From positions 1 to 35,633 of the forward strand of contig JACCUC010000186.1 in NCBI GenBank assembly GCA_013812065.1: DNA of 35,633 nt. Reading direction: 5' to 3'. This document shows positions 20,474-28,135 of this stretch, piece by piece. The notes under the pieces were generated by a model that saw only the letters and a list, made by a program, of their open reading frames with translations, had not been told where the DNA came from and ran no database searches. Every line of letters starts with the position of its first letter. The first letter of the stretch is position 1. This stretch comes from Thermoleophilaceae bacterium (GTDB lineage: Bacteria > Actinomycetota > Thermoleophilia > Solirubrobacterales > Thermoleophilaceae). The position numbers and the translations under genes are program-made.

Positions 20474-21706
20474 CTATGGAGCGGCCCGCAGGCGGTACAC
20501 CGCGCCCCGACGCCCGCCGTAGCTGCGCGAGGTCATGTAGAGGCGACCTTGGGCGTCCTCACCGAAGCTGGTCAGGCGCGGGACGACCAGGCTCAGCGAT
20601 GCGTTACTCGTGGCCCCTTCCGCACGCAGCGTCGCGGCGTGGAGGGCGCCGGTGCAGTAGTCGCCGTAGAGATAACGGCCGTAGAGCCGCGGCACCGCCC
20701 GGTCGCGCACGATGTAGCCGCCGGTGACCGAGCAGCTCGCTCCCCCGTCGTGCGTGTACTCGAGCACGGGCGGCCGGTGACCGGGCGCGCTGCAGCCGGC
20801 CGAGTAGCGGCGTGTTCCCTCGAAGCAGTTCCATCCGAAGTTGACGCCGCGGCGAGACTGGGAGACGAAGTCGACCTCCTCCATGGCGCCCTGGCCGACG
20901 TCGCCGATCGACATGTTGCCGTTGGCGCGGTCGAAGGAGAACCGCCAGGGGTTGCGCAGACCGTAGTGCCAGATCTCGTCGCGGCCCGAGCGGCCGACGA
21001 AGGGATTGCTGCTCGGGATCGAGTAGCCCCGTGTCGAGGTCGGGCGGCGGGGATCGATGCGCAAAACCTTTCCGAGCAGGCTGTCGCGGTCCTGCCCGCT
21101 GCGCAGCGGATCGCCGCCGCCTCCACCGTCGCCGGTGGACACGTAGAGGCCCCCGGCGCCGAACTGGAGCTGACCGCCGTTGTGGTTGGCGTGCGCCGAA
21201 TGCTCGATCTCGAGCACTCGGCGGCGGCTGCTGCGCAGGGCGACGTCGGGGTTTCCTGCCGAGCGCCTGAACTCTTCGACGCGGAGATCGCCGCTGCCTC
21301 GCTGCGTGAAGAAGACGTAGAAGCGTCGGCTCGTCGCATAGTCGGGAGCGAAGGCCATCGAGAGAAGCCCACGCTCGCCCTCGTCGAACTCGACGATGCT
21401 CGAGATGTTGAGGAACGGGCGCCGGAGGGTCCGCCCGTTCTTGATGATGCGGATCTGACCGCTCTGCTCCACGACGAACTGACGGGCGGTGTCGCCCCGA
21501 GGTGAGGTGACGTAGACCGGGAAGGCGAAGGTTCCCATCCGCTGGAGCGCGAGCCCGCGAGCGGAGGTGTCGGCGACTTCGGCGCCGGGATGGAACGGAT
21601 GGCTCAGTGCGCCCGGCGCCACGGCGGCGAGAGCGAGAAGAGCGATCACGAGAGCGGCAGGGACGAGCCCGCGCGACGAGCGGAGAGACAAGGGCATGAG
21701 GGTCAT
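20474..21706 (-). CDS. PQQ-dependent sugar dehydrogenase (glucose/sorbosone dehydrogenase family), secreted
   Basis: N-terminal signal peptide LVPAALVIALLALAAVAPGALS; GERGLLSMAFAPDYATSRRFYVFFTQ...HSAHANHNGGQLQFGAGGLYVSTGDGGGGGDPLRSGQDRDSLLGKVLRIDP...HYGLRNPWRFSFDRANG. Confidence 0.93.
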   Translation of the reverse strand: MTLMPLSLRSSRGLVPAALVIALLALAAVAPGALSHPFHPGAEVADTSARGLALQRMGTFAFPVYVTSPRGDTARQFVVEQSGQIRIIKNGRTLRRPFLNISSIVEFDEGERGLLSMAFAPDYATSRRFYVFFTQRGSGDLRVEEFRRSAGNPDVALRSSRRRVLEIEHSAHANHNGGQLQFGAGGLYVSTGDGGGGGDPLRSGQDRDSLLGKVLRIDPRRPTSTRGYSIPSSNPFVGRSGRDEIWHYGLRNPWRFSFDRANGNMSIGDVGQGAMEEVDFVSQSRRGVNFGWNCFEGTRRYSAGCSAPGHRPPVLEYTHDGGASCSVTGGYIVRDRAVPRLYGRYLYGDYCTGALHAATLRAEGATSNASLSLVVPRLTSFGEDAQGRLYMTSRSYGGRRGAVYRLRAAP

Positions 21707-21769
21707 GGGTCGGCTATCGACCGCTGAACATGAACGTTGAGCTCGCGCGCGCCAACTGGCCGCGCAGGT

Positions 21770-22540
21770 TCACCGGCGCGGTCTCTCGATGCGCCGCTCG
21801 CAGCCGCGCGTTCGGTCCCCCGGGTCGACGTAGGCGCGGTCGAAGCCGGATCCACAGTCCACCGAGCTCTTGCGGCCGTCGCGCGCGTCGATCGAGTCGG
21901 CGCCGGGACCCCCATGCACCTCGTAGCCGGAGGGGTGAGTGAGCGACCGCACGGAGCCGCCCTCGTTGTGGAGGTAGATCTTGTCGTCGTCGTCGCCGCC
22001 GTCGACGAGCGACTGCGCGCTCGCGGTCAGGTAATCGTCGCCGGACTCGCCGTCGAGCCGGTCGGCGCCGCTCCCGCCCCACATCCGGTCAGGCCCGCCG
22101 CCGCCCCCGAGGCGGTCGTTACCGACCTGGCCGAGAATGGTGTCGCCGTCAGGGCCGCCCCCGACGGCGTCGTTGCCGTGCCCTGCGTAGACGCTGTCCT
22201 TACCCGCGCCACCGCGGATCGAGTCGTTTCCCGTGCCGGCGATCAGGAGGTCGACACCCGGACCGCCGGCGATGGCGTCCGCGCCAGGGCCGCCCTCGAC
22301 GTAGTCGTCACCGCCCAAGGCGAGCAGCCTGTCCGCGCCTGCCTCGCCGTAGAGCTGGTCGGGACCATTGCTGCCGCGCAGGGTGTCGTCGCCGGGGGTG
22401 CCGACGGCGGTCTTGGCAATCGCCACGCCGGCGAGCGCGAGACAGAGCAGCCCGACGAGCAGGGGGATCGACAGCTTGCGGGTCACCTGTGCGCTAACCG
22501 GCGCGACCGGCCGAAGTTGCGCCTCGAGGCTTCCCATCAT
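21770..22540 (-). CDS. Secreted calcium-binding protein with RTX-type nonapeptide repeats
   Basis: Signal peptide ([24 protein letters not shown]) then repeated GGxGxD-type units: [80 protein letters not shown]... True start may be the internal GTG before TRKLSIP. Confidence 0.85.
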   Translation of the reverse strand: MMGSLEAQLRPVAPVSAQVTRKLSIPLLVGLLCLALAGVAIAKTAVGTPGDDTLRGSNGPDQLYGEAGADRLLALGGDDYVEGGPGADAIAGGPGVDLLIAGTGNDSIRGGAGKDSVYAGHGNDAVGGGPDGDTILGQVGNDRLGGGGGPDRMWGGSGADRLDGESGDDYLTASAQSLVDGGDDDDKIYLHNEGGSVRSLTHPSGYEVHGGPGADSIDARDGRKSSVDCGSGFDRAYVDPGDRTRGCERRIERPRR

Positions 22541-22577
22541 CGCTGGGAGACCGTGGCCTGGAGCTCGAGGGCGGCGC

Positions 22578-22583
22578 TAGGAT
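22578..22583 (+). promoter_or_regulatory. Putative -10 (TAGGAT) of leaderless rubredoxin gene
   Basis: TAGGAT then 8 nt (cccggccc) then GTG. Confidence 0.45.
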
Positions 22584-22591
22584 CCCGGCCC

Positions 22592-22765
22592 GTGAGCGAC
22601 AGCCAGCAATGGATCTGCGAGTCGTGCGGCTTCATCTACGACCCGGAGGAGGGCGATCCCGACGGCGGGGTGCCCGCCGGGACGCCGTTCGAGGAGATCC
22701 CCGACGACTGGTTCTGCCCGGTGTGCGGGGCGCGCAAGAAGGACTTCTCGCCCTTCGAGGGCTGA
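22592..22765 (+). CDS. Rubredoxin (57 aa)
   Basis: [57 protein letters not shown]; CxxCG and CPVCG motifs. Track ORF 21737..22765 starts far too early. Confidence 0.95.
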   Translation: MSDSQQWICESCGFIYDPEEGDPDGGVPAGTPFEEIPDDWFCPVCGARKKDFSPFEG

Positions 22766-22781
22766 TCGGGCGCCGGTCAGC

Positions 22782-24080
22782 TCAAGCCGCCGCGGCCAGC
22801 GCCACCTCGTCGGTGGCTGCGACGATCGCCTCGCGGACGGTGTCGACGAGCCGGCGCAGCTCGCTCGCCCCGATCGCGAGCGGCGGCATGAGGATGACGA
22901 CGTCGCCGAGGGGGCGCACGACGGCGCCCCGCCGGCGTGCCTCGAGGGTCACGCGATGGCCCATGCGCCAGCCGAGCGGGAAGCCGGTGAGCTCGATCCC
23001 GCACATCAGACCTCGTCGGCGGACCTCGCCGACTGCTGACAGGGCCGCCACCGGCTCGAGGATCTCGTCGAGGAGGGCGTCGAGCTCCGCGACGTGCTCG
23101 AGCGTTCGCTCCTCCTCGAAGACCTCGAGCGTGGCCAGTGCGGCGGCGCAGGCGAGCGGATTGCCGGTGTAGGTGTGGCCGTGGAAGAAGGCTCGGAGCT
23201 CCTCGAACTCGCCGAGGAAGCCCTCGTAGACGCGCTCGGTGGTGAGCGTGGCGGCAAGCGGCAGGTAGCCGCCGGTCAGCCCCTTGGCGAGGCACAGGAA
23301 GTCGGGCGTCACGTTCTCGTGCTCGCAGGCGAACATCCGCCCCGTACGCCCGAAGCCGGTCGCCACCTCGTCGACGATGAGGAGCGCGCCGTGGCGGTCG
23401 CACAGCTCGCGCACCGAGCGCAGGTATCCCGGCGGGTGAATGAGCATCCCGGCCGCTCCCTGGACCAGTGGCTCGACGACCACCGCCGCCACCTCGTCGC
23501 CGTGGGAGGTGAGGATCCGCTCGAGGTCGGCCGCGTCGCCCGGCTCGGCCCGTAGCGCGTCGAAGAGGAGCGGGCGATACAACGAGTGGAAGAGGTCGAT
23601 GCCGCCGAGCGACACGGAGCCCACCGTGTCGCCGTGGTAGGCCTCGCGCAGGGCGACGAAGCGGATGCGCCGCCGCGCCGCCGCATCCGCCTGCTGCTGC
23701 CAGAACTGGAACGCCATCTTCAGCGCGATCTCCACCGCGGTCGAGCCCGAGTCCGAATAGAAGACCCGCTGGAGGCCGCCTGGCGCGAGCTCGACGAGCC
23801 GCCGCGCCAACTCGATCCCAGGCGGGTGGGAGAGTCCGAGCATGGTGGTGTGGGCTACGCGGTCGAGCTGAGCGCGCACCGCGGCGTCGAGGCGCGGGTG
23901 GCGGTGCCCATGCACGTTGCACCACAGCGAGGAGACCCCGTCGATGTAGCGCCGCCCGTGGACGTCGATGAGGTCCGTGCCCTCGGCGCGCTCGATCACG
24001 AGCGGCTGCTCGCCGACCCAGCCGCGCTGCTGGGTGAACGGATGCCAGAGGTGAGCGTGGTCGGCCGAGGCTGGGTCCAC
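22782..24080 (-). CDS. bioA: Adenosylmethionine--8-amino-7-oxononanoate transaminase
   Basis: GTG start; HLWHPFTQQRGWVGEQPLVIERAEGTDLIDVHGRRYIDGVSSLWCNVHGHRHPRLDAAVRAQLDRVAHTTMLGLSHPPGIELARRL...VFYSDSGSTAVEIALKMA. Confidence 0.95.
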   Translation of the reverse strand: MDPASADHAHLWHPFTQQRGWVGEQPLVIERAEGTDLIDVHGRRYIDGVSSLWCNVHGHRHPRLDAAVRAQLDRVAHTTMLGLSHPPGIELARRLVELAPGGLQRVFYSDSGSTAVEIALKMAFQFWQQQADAAARRRIRFVALREAYHGDTVGSVSLGGIDLFHSLYRPLLFDALRAEPGDAADLERILTSHGDEVAAVVVEPLVQGAAGMLIHPPGYLRSVRELCDRHGALLIVDEVATGFGRTGRMFACEHENVTPDFLCLAKGLTGGYLPLAATLTTERVYEGFLGEFEELRAFFHGHTYTGNPLACAAALATLEVFEEERTLEHVAELDALLDEILEPVAALSAVGEVRRRGLMCGIELTGFPLGWRMGHRVTLEARRRGAVVRPLGDVVILMPPLAIGASELRRLVDTVREAIVAATDEVALAAAA

Positions 24081-24087
24081 GTTCGGG

Positions 24088-24101
24088 ACCGTAGTTATCG
24101 T
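24088..24101. promoter_or_regulatory. Divergent overlapping putative -10 elements (bioA minus, MFS/spermidine-synthase-like plus)
   Basis: Minus: TACGGT (24093..24088) 7 nt before bioA GTG. Plus: TATCGT (24096-24101) 10 nt before ATG 24112. Confidence 0.4.
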
Positions 24102-24111
24102 GGGGGACGGA

Positions 24112-25614
24112 ATGCCCCCCCTTCCTCTGCTGGTCTTCGTCGTCGGGACGGGATCGCTCGGCGCGGAGATCGCGGCCGTGCGCCTGCTCGCCCCCTACTT
24201 CGGCGCCTCCACGGTCGTCTGGGCCAACACCATCGGCGTGGTTCTCGTGGCGCTTTCGGTCGGTTACTGGGTGGGCGGGCGCTGGGCCGACCGCCATCCC
24301 CACATGCGCGGACTGTGCCTGCTCGCTCTGGGTGCGGCCCTCCTGCTCGCGCTCGTGCCCTTCGCCGCCGACCCCCTGCTCGAGGTGGCCGTCGACGCGC
24401 TCGACTCGATCGCGGCGGGTGCCTTCTTCGGGTCGCTCGCCGCGGTGCTCGTGCTCGTGGCCGTGCCCGTGCTCCTGCTCGGGGCCGTCTCCCCGTGGGC
24501 GATCCGGCTCGCCGTGAGCGACGTCGGCGAGGCCGGTCGCGTAGCGGGTCGCCTGTACGCGCTCTCCACGGCGGGCAGCCTGTTCGGGACGCTCGTCTCG
24601 GCGCTCGCCCTGATTCCCCTCGTGGGCACGCGACGCACCTTCCTGCTGTTCGCCCTCGCGATCGCGCTGACCGCGGTGGCCGGGCTGCGGCCCGTGCGCC
24701 GCTACGCGCTTGCGCCGGCGGCGATCGCCGTGCTGCTCGCCCTGCCGGTGGGGACGCTCAAGGCGGCGGAGGAGGGATCGGGATCGCGGGTCGTGTATGA
24801 GACAGATACCCAGTATCAGTACGCGCGCGTGGTCGATCGCAGCGACGGGTCGCGCGCGCTCGAGCTCAATGAGGGCCAGGCCCAGCACTCGCTGTACGAG
24901 CCGGGGACGGTGCTCACCGGCGACGTCTGGGACGGCCACCTGGTGCTTCCCTTCCTCGTGCGCGAGCGCCCGCCCGAGCGCGTGGCCATCCTCGGCAACG
25001 CCGCAGGGACCACGGCCCGGGCCTACGAGCGCTTCTTCCCGCGCGCCCGCGTGGACGGCGTCGAGCTCGACCCCGAGCTGTCGGAGGTCGGGCGGCGCTT
25101 CTTCGACATGACCAACCCGCGCCTGCGGGTCTTCGACGAGGACGCGCGGCCCTTCCTGCGCCGGATCGACGCGCGCTACGACGTGATCTCCGTCGACGCC
25201 TATCGCCAGCCCTACATACCGTTCTACCTGACCACGGTGGAGTTCTTCAGGACCGCGCGGGAGAAGCTCGCTCGGGACGGCGTGGTGATCGTGAACGCCG
25301 GCCATCCCGAGGGCGAGGACGAGCTCGAGCGCGTGCTCACCGCGGCCATGCGCGAGGTCTTCCCGCACGTCGCCCGCGACCCGATAGAGCCGACGAACAC
25401 GCTCCTCGTGGCCAGCGATACGCCGCTGAGCCTCGAGCGCTTGCGACGAGTGTCGGCGCGGGCGCTGCCGCGGGACCTGGAGCAGACCGGGCTCGGCGCG
25501 GCAGGTCGGGTCGGGGCCCCGCTCGGCGGCGGAGAGGCCTACACCGACGACCGCGCGCCCGTGGAGTGGTTGATCGACAAGTCGATCGTCGACTACGCCG
25601 CGGGCGGGGACTGA
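24112..25614 (+). CDS. Fused MFS-like/spermidine synthase-like membrane protein
   Basis: N-terminal TM domain (LLVFVVGTGSLGAEIAAVRLLAPYFGASTVVWANTIGVVLVALSVGYWVGGRWADRHP...) plus C-terminal Rossmann aminopropyltransferase-like domain (VAILGNAAGTTARAYERFFPRARVDGVELDPELSEVGRRFF). Start ATG 24112 or GTG 24100. Confidence 0.88.
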   Translation: MPPLPLLVFVVGTGSLGAEIAAVRLLAPYFGASTVVWANTIGVVLVALSVGYWVGGRWADRHPHMRGLCLLALGAALLLALVPFAADPLLEVAVDALDSIAAGAFFGSLAAVLVLVAVPVLLLGAVSPWAIRLAVSDVGEAGRVAGRLYALSTAGSLFGTLVSALALIPLVGTRRTFLLFALAIALTAVAGLRPVRRYALAPAAIAVLLALPVGTLKAAEEGSGSRVVYETDTQYQYARVVDRSDGSRALELNEGQAQHSLYEPGTVLTGDVWDGHLVLPFLVRERPPERVAILGNAAGTTARAYERFFPRARVDGVELDPELSEVGRRFFDMTNPRLRVFDEDARPFLRRIDARYDVISVDAYRQPYIPFYLTTVEFFRTAREKLARDGVVIVNAGHPEGEDELERVLTAAMREVFPHVARDPIEPTNTLLVASDTPLSLERLRRVSARALPRDLEQTGLGAAGRVGAPLGGGEAYTDDRAPVEWLIDKSIVDYAAGGD

Positions 25615-25682
25615 GGCGCTACTCGAGCGAGCCGGCGATTACGACCGCCGGGAGCGCTGGACCCGGCTAACGTCCGTCGCTC

Positions 25683-26840
25683 ATGCGGCTGTCCATCGCC
25701 TCTGGGCTCGCCCTGCTTGGGGTCATCGCGCTTGGGTCGCCCTGCGGGGGATCCGGAGGCGGCGAGCGGGTCATCGAGCTCGGCCGGCCGGAGGCGTCGT
25801 TCTCGCGGGCCGGCTGGCGCACCGACTTCGCGCGCCACCGCGTCGCGCTCGAGGAGATCCGCAGCGGCGGCCCGCCGCGCGACGGGATCCCGCCGATCGA
25901 CCACCCGCGGCCGGTGGATACGCGAGCCGCCGAACGCTTCCTCTCCGCGCGCGAGCCGGTGATCACCGTCGAGGCCGGCGGCGATGCGCGGGCCTACCCG
26001 GTGCGCATCCTCGTCTGGCACGAGATCGTCAACGATCGGCTCGGTGGCCGTTCGATCGCCGTCACCTACTGCCCGCTGTGCAACTCGTCGCTCGTCTTCG
26101 ACCGCCGCGTGCGCGGGGGTGAGCTCTCGTTCGGGACCACGGGCAATCTGCGCCGCTCGAACCTCGTGATGTGGGACCGCCAGACGCAGACTTGGTGGCA
26201 GCAGCTCACGGCCGAGGCGATCGTCGGGAAGCTGGCGGGAGAGCGCCTGCGCCCGCTGGGAGCGCAGACCCTCTCCTGGGCGCAGTTCAAGCGCCGCTTT
26301 CCGAACGGCGACGTGCTGGCGCCCGAGACGGGTGAGAACGAGCGCGAGTACGACCGCAATCCATACCTGGGCTACGAGGAGCCGGCCAGCCGGCCTCATC
26401 TGTTCAGAGGGCCGGTGGACGCGCGGCTTGCGCCCAAGGACCGGGTGGTCGCGCTGCTTGGAGCGCGCCCTCCGGTCGTGGTCCCGTTCTCGCGGCTCGC
26501 GCGTGAGCCGGTGGTGGCGGTGCGGGCGGGGCGGGTTCCGGCCGTCGTGCTCTACGCCCGCGGCGTCGCCTCGGCGGTCGACCGGGACGCGGTCTCGGAG
26601 TCGAAGGACGTCGGCACGGCGGGTGCCTTCGATCGCCGCCTCGGCGCGCGGACGCTCTCGTTCGAGCGCCGCGGAGCCGCCTTCGTCGACCGCGAGACCG
26701 GCTCACGCTGGGACGTCACGGGCCGGGCGGTTGCCGGGCGCCTGAGCGGCCGGCAACTGCGACCTCTGCGCCACGACGAGCAGTACTGGTTCTCGCTCGC
26801 GGCGTTCCTGCCGCAGGCGCGGATCGCCGCCGGCCCGTAA
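25683..26840 (+). CDS. DUF3179 domain-containing protein
   Basis: ITVEAGGDARAYPVRILVWHEIVNDRLGGRSIAVTYCPLCNSSLVFDRRVRGGELSFGTTGNLRRSNLVMWDRQTQTWWQQ. Confidence 0.88.
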   Translation: MRLSIASGLALLGVIALGSPCGGSGGGERVIELGRPEASFSRAGWRTDFARHRVALEEIRSGGPPRDGIPPIDHPRPVDTRAAERFLSAREPVITVEAGGDARAYPVRILVWHEIVNDRLGGRSIAVTYCPLCNSSLVFDRRVRGGELSFGTTGNLRRSNLVMWDRQTQTWWQQLTAEAIVGKLAGERLRPLGAQTLSWAQFKRRFPNGDVLAPETGENEREYDRNPYLGYEEPASRPHLFRGPVDARLAPKDRVVALLGARPPVVVPFSRLAREPVVAVRAGRVPAVVLYARGVASAVDRDAVSESKDVGTAGAFDRRLGARTLSFERRGAAFVDRETGSRWDVTGRAVAGRLSGRQLRPLRHDEQYWFSLAAFLPQARIAAGP

Positions 26841-26871
26841 GCCGGCGCCCGCACCGGTGCGGGCATCCGGC
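26841..26871 (+). terminator. Strong hairpin directly after DUF3179 stop; 18-bp perfect palindrome core
   Basis: Core GCCCGCACCGGTGCGGGC (26847-26864) perfectly palindromic; flanking GCCGG / CCGGC extend the stem with a small bulge; no T-tract. Confidence 0.55.
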
Positions 26872-26919
26872 CAGGACCGCCACCCACGTGCCAGACGCGA
26901 GGGCGCGATCCGGTCGCGC

Positions 26920-26925
26920 TAGCGT
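26920..26925 (+). promoter_or_regulatory. Putative -10 (TAGCGT) of leaderless PLP decarboxylase gene
   Basis: TAGCGT then 7 nt (ttccggc) then GTG 26933. Confidence 0.45.
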
Positions 26926-26932
26926 TTCCGGC

Positions 26933-28135
26933 GTGCTGCTTGGCGCCGATCCGGCCACCGTCCGCGACCTCGCCGCCGGGCACGGGACTCCGTTGCTCCT
27001 GCTCTCGACCCAGGTCGCACGGCGCCAGTACCGCGCCCTGACGCACGCCCTGCCGAGAGTCGACGTGCACTACTCGATGAAGCCGCTTCCGCACCCCGCG
27101 GTGGTTCGGGCTCTGCGCGACGAGGGCGCGGCCTTCGATCTGGCCTCGGCCGGCGAGGTCGACCTCGCGCGTGTGCTCGAGGTCGATCCGCAGCGCTGCA
27201 TCCACACACATCCGATCAAGCGCGACCGCGACATCCGCCACGCCCTCGACTTCGGCTGCCGCACGTTCGTCTTCGACAACCCGTACGAGCTCGCGAAGCT
27301 CGAGCCCTACAAGCGGGAGGTCGAGCTGTTGCTGCGGATCAGCTTCCCGAATCCCCAGGCACAGTGCGATCTTTCGCTCAAGTACGGCGTCGCGGCCGGC
27401 GACGCCCTCTCGTTGCTGGGCAAGGCCGCCGACGCGGGCTTCGCCGTGCGGGGTCTCAGCTTCCACGTCGGAAGCCAGGTCGCCGATCCTGGGCGCTTCG
27501 TGGCTGCGATCGCCGCTTGCGGGCGGCTCTTCGACCTGGCCGAGCTCGACGGCATCGCGCTCGACACGCTCGACATCGGCGGCGGCTTTCCCGTTCCCTA
27601 CGTCGAGCCGGTGAGCGGGATCGCCGAATTCTGCGCGCCGATCGCCGCGGCCCTGGAGAAGCAGTTCCCGCACGCGCGCCTGATCGCCGAGCCCGGCCGG
27701 TTCGTCAGCGCCCCCGCGATGACGCTCGTGAGCTCGGTGATCGGCAAGGCGGAGCGCCAGGGATGCGTCTGGTACTACCTCGACGACGGCCTCTACGGCA
27801 GCTACTCGGGCAAACTGTTCGATCGCGCCGACTACCGGCTGATACCCCTCGCCGACCTCGAGGGCGCCGCACGACCGAAGCGTCACAGCGTCGTGGCCGG
27901 TCCCACCTGCGACTCGATCGACGTCATCTGCGAGGGCCGGCTGCTCGCCGAGATGGAGAGCGACGACCTCGTGGTCAGCCCGATGATGGGCGCCTACACG
28001 GCGGCCTCGGCGACCGACTTCCACCTTTTTCGCCGGGCCAAGGTCGTCGAGTTGGTGAGCGGGGAGGAAGCTCTCGCGGCGTCGTCGGCACCATCGCCGC
28101 CGCGCCGGATACCCGATCCGGTCGCGGCCCGGTGA
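26933..28135 (+). CDS. Type III (alanine-racemase fold) PLP decarboxylase, probable ornithine decarboxylase
   Basis: VDVHYSMKPLPHPAVVRALRDEGAAFDLASAGEVDLA...GLSFHVGSQVADPGRF...LDIGGGFPVPY...VAGPTCDSIDVICEG (Orn/DAP/Arg decarboxylase 2); directly coupled to homospermidine synthase. Confidence 0.88.
   Translation: MLLGADPATVRDLAAGHGTPLLLLSTQVARRQYRALTHALPRVDVHYSMKPLPHPAVVRALRDEGAAFDLASAGEVDLARVLEVDPQRCIHTHPIKRDRDIRHALDFGCRTFVFDNPYELAKLEPYKREVELLLRISFPNPQAQCDLSLKYGVAAGDALSLLGKAADAGFAVRGLSFHVGSQVADPGRFVAAIAACGRLFDLAELDGIALDTLDIGGGFPVPYVEPVSGIAEFCAPIAAALEKQFPHARLIAEPGRFVSAPAMTLVSSVIGKAERQGCVWYYLDDGLYGSYSGKLFDRADYRLIPLADLEGAARPKRHSVVAGPTCDSIDVICEGRLLAEMESDDLVVSPMMGAYTAASATDFHLFRRAKVVELVSGEEALAASSAPSPPRRIPDPVAAR

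Noticed and set aside
21770-22540. DNA tandem repeat or CRISPR-like array
   Set aside because: Periodicity reflects degenerate RTX nonapeptide codons inside a coding sequence; there are no identical repeats with spacers.
24112-25614. Genuine spermidine synthase (speE)
   Set aside because: Catalytic motifs are not preserved and the domain is fused to a membrane region; called spermidine-synthase-like only.
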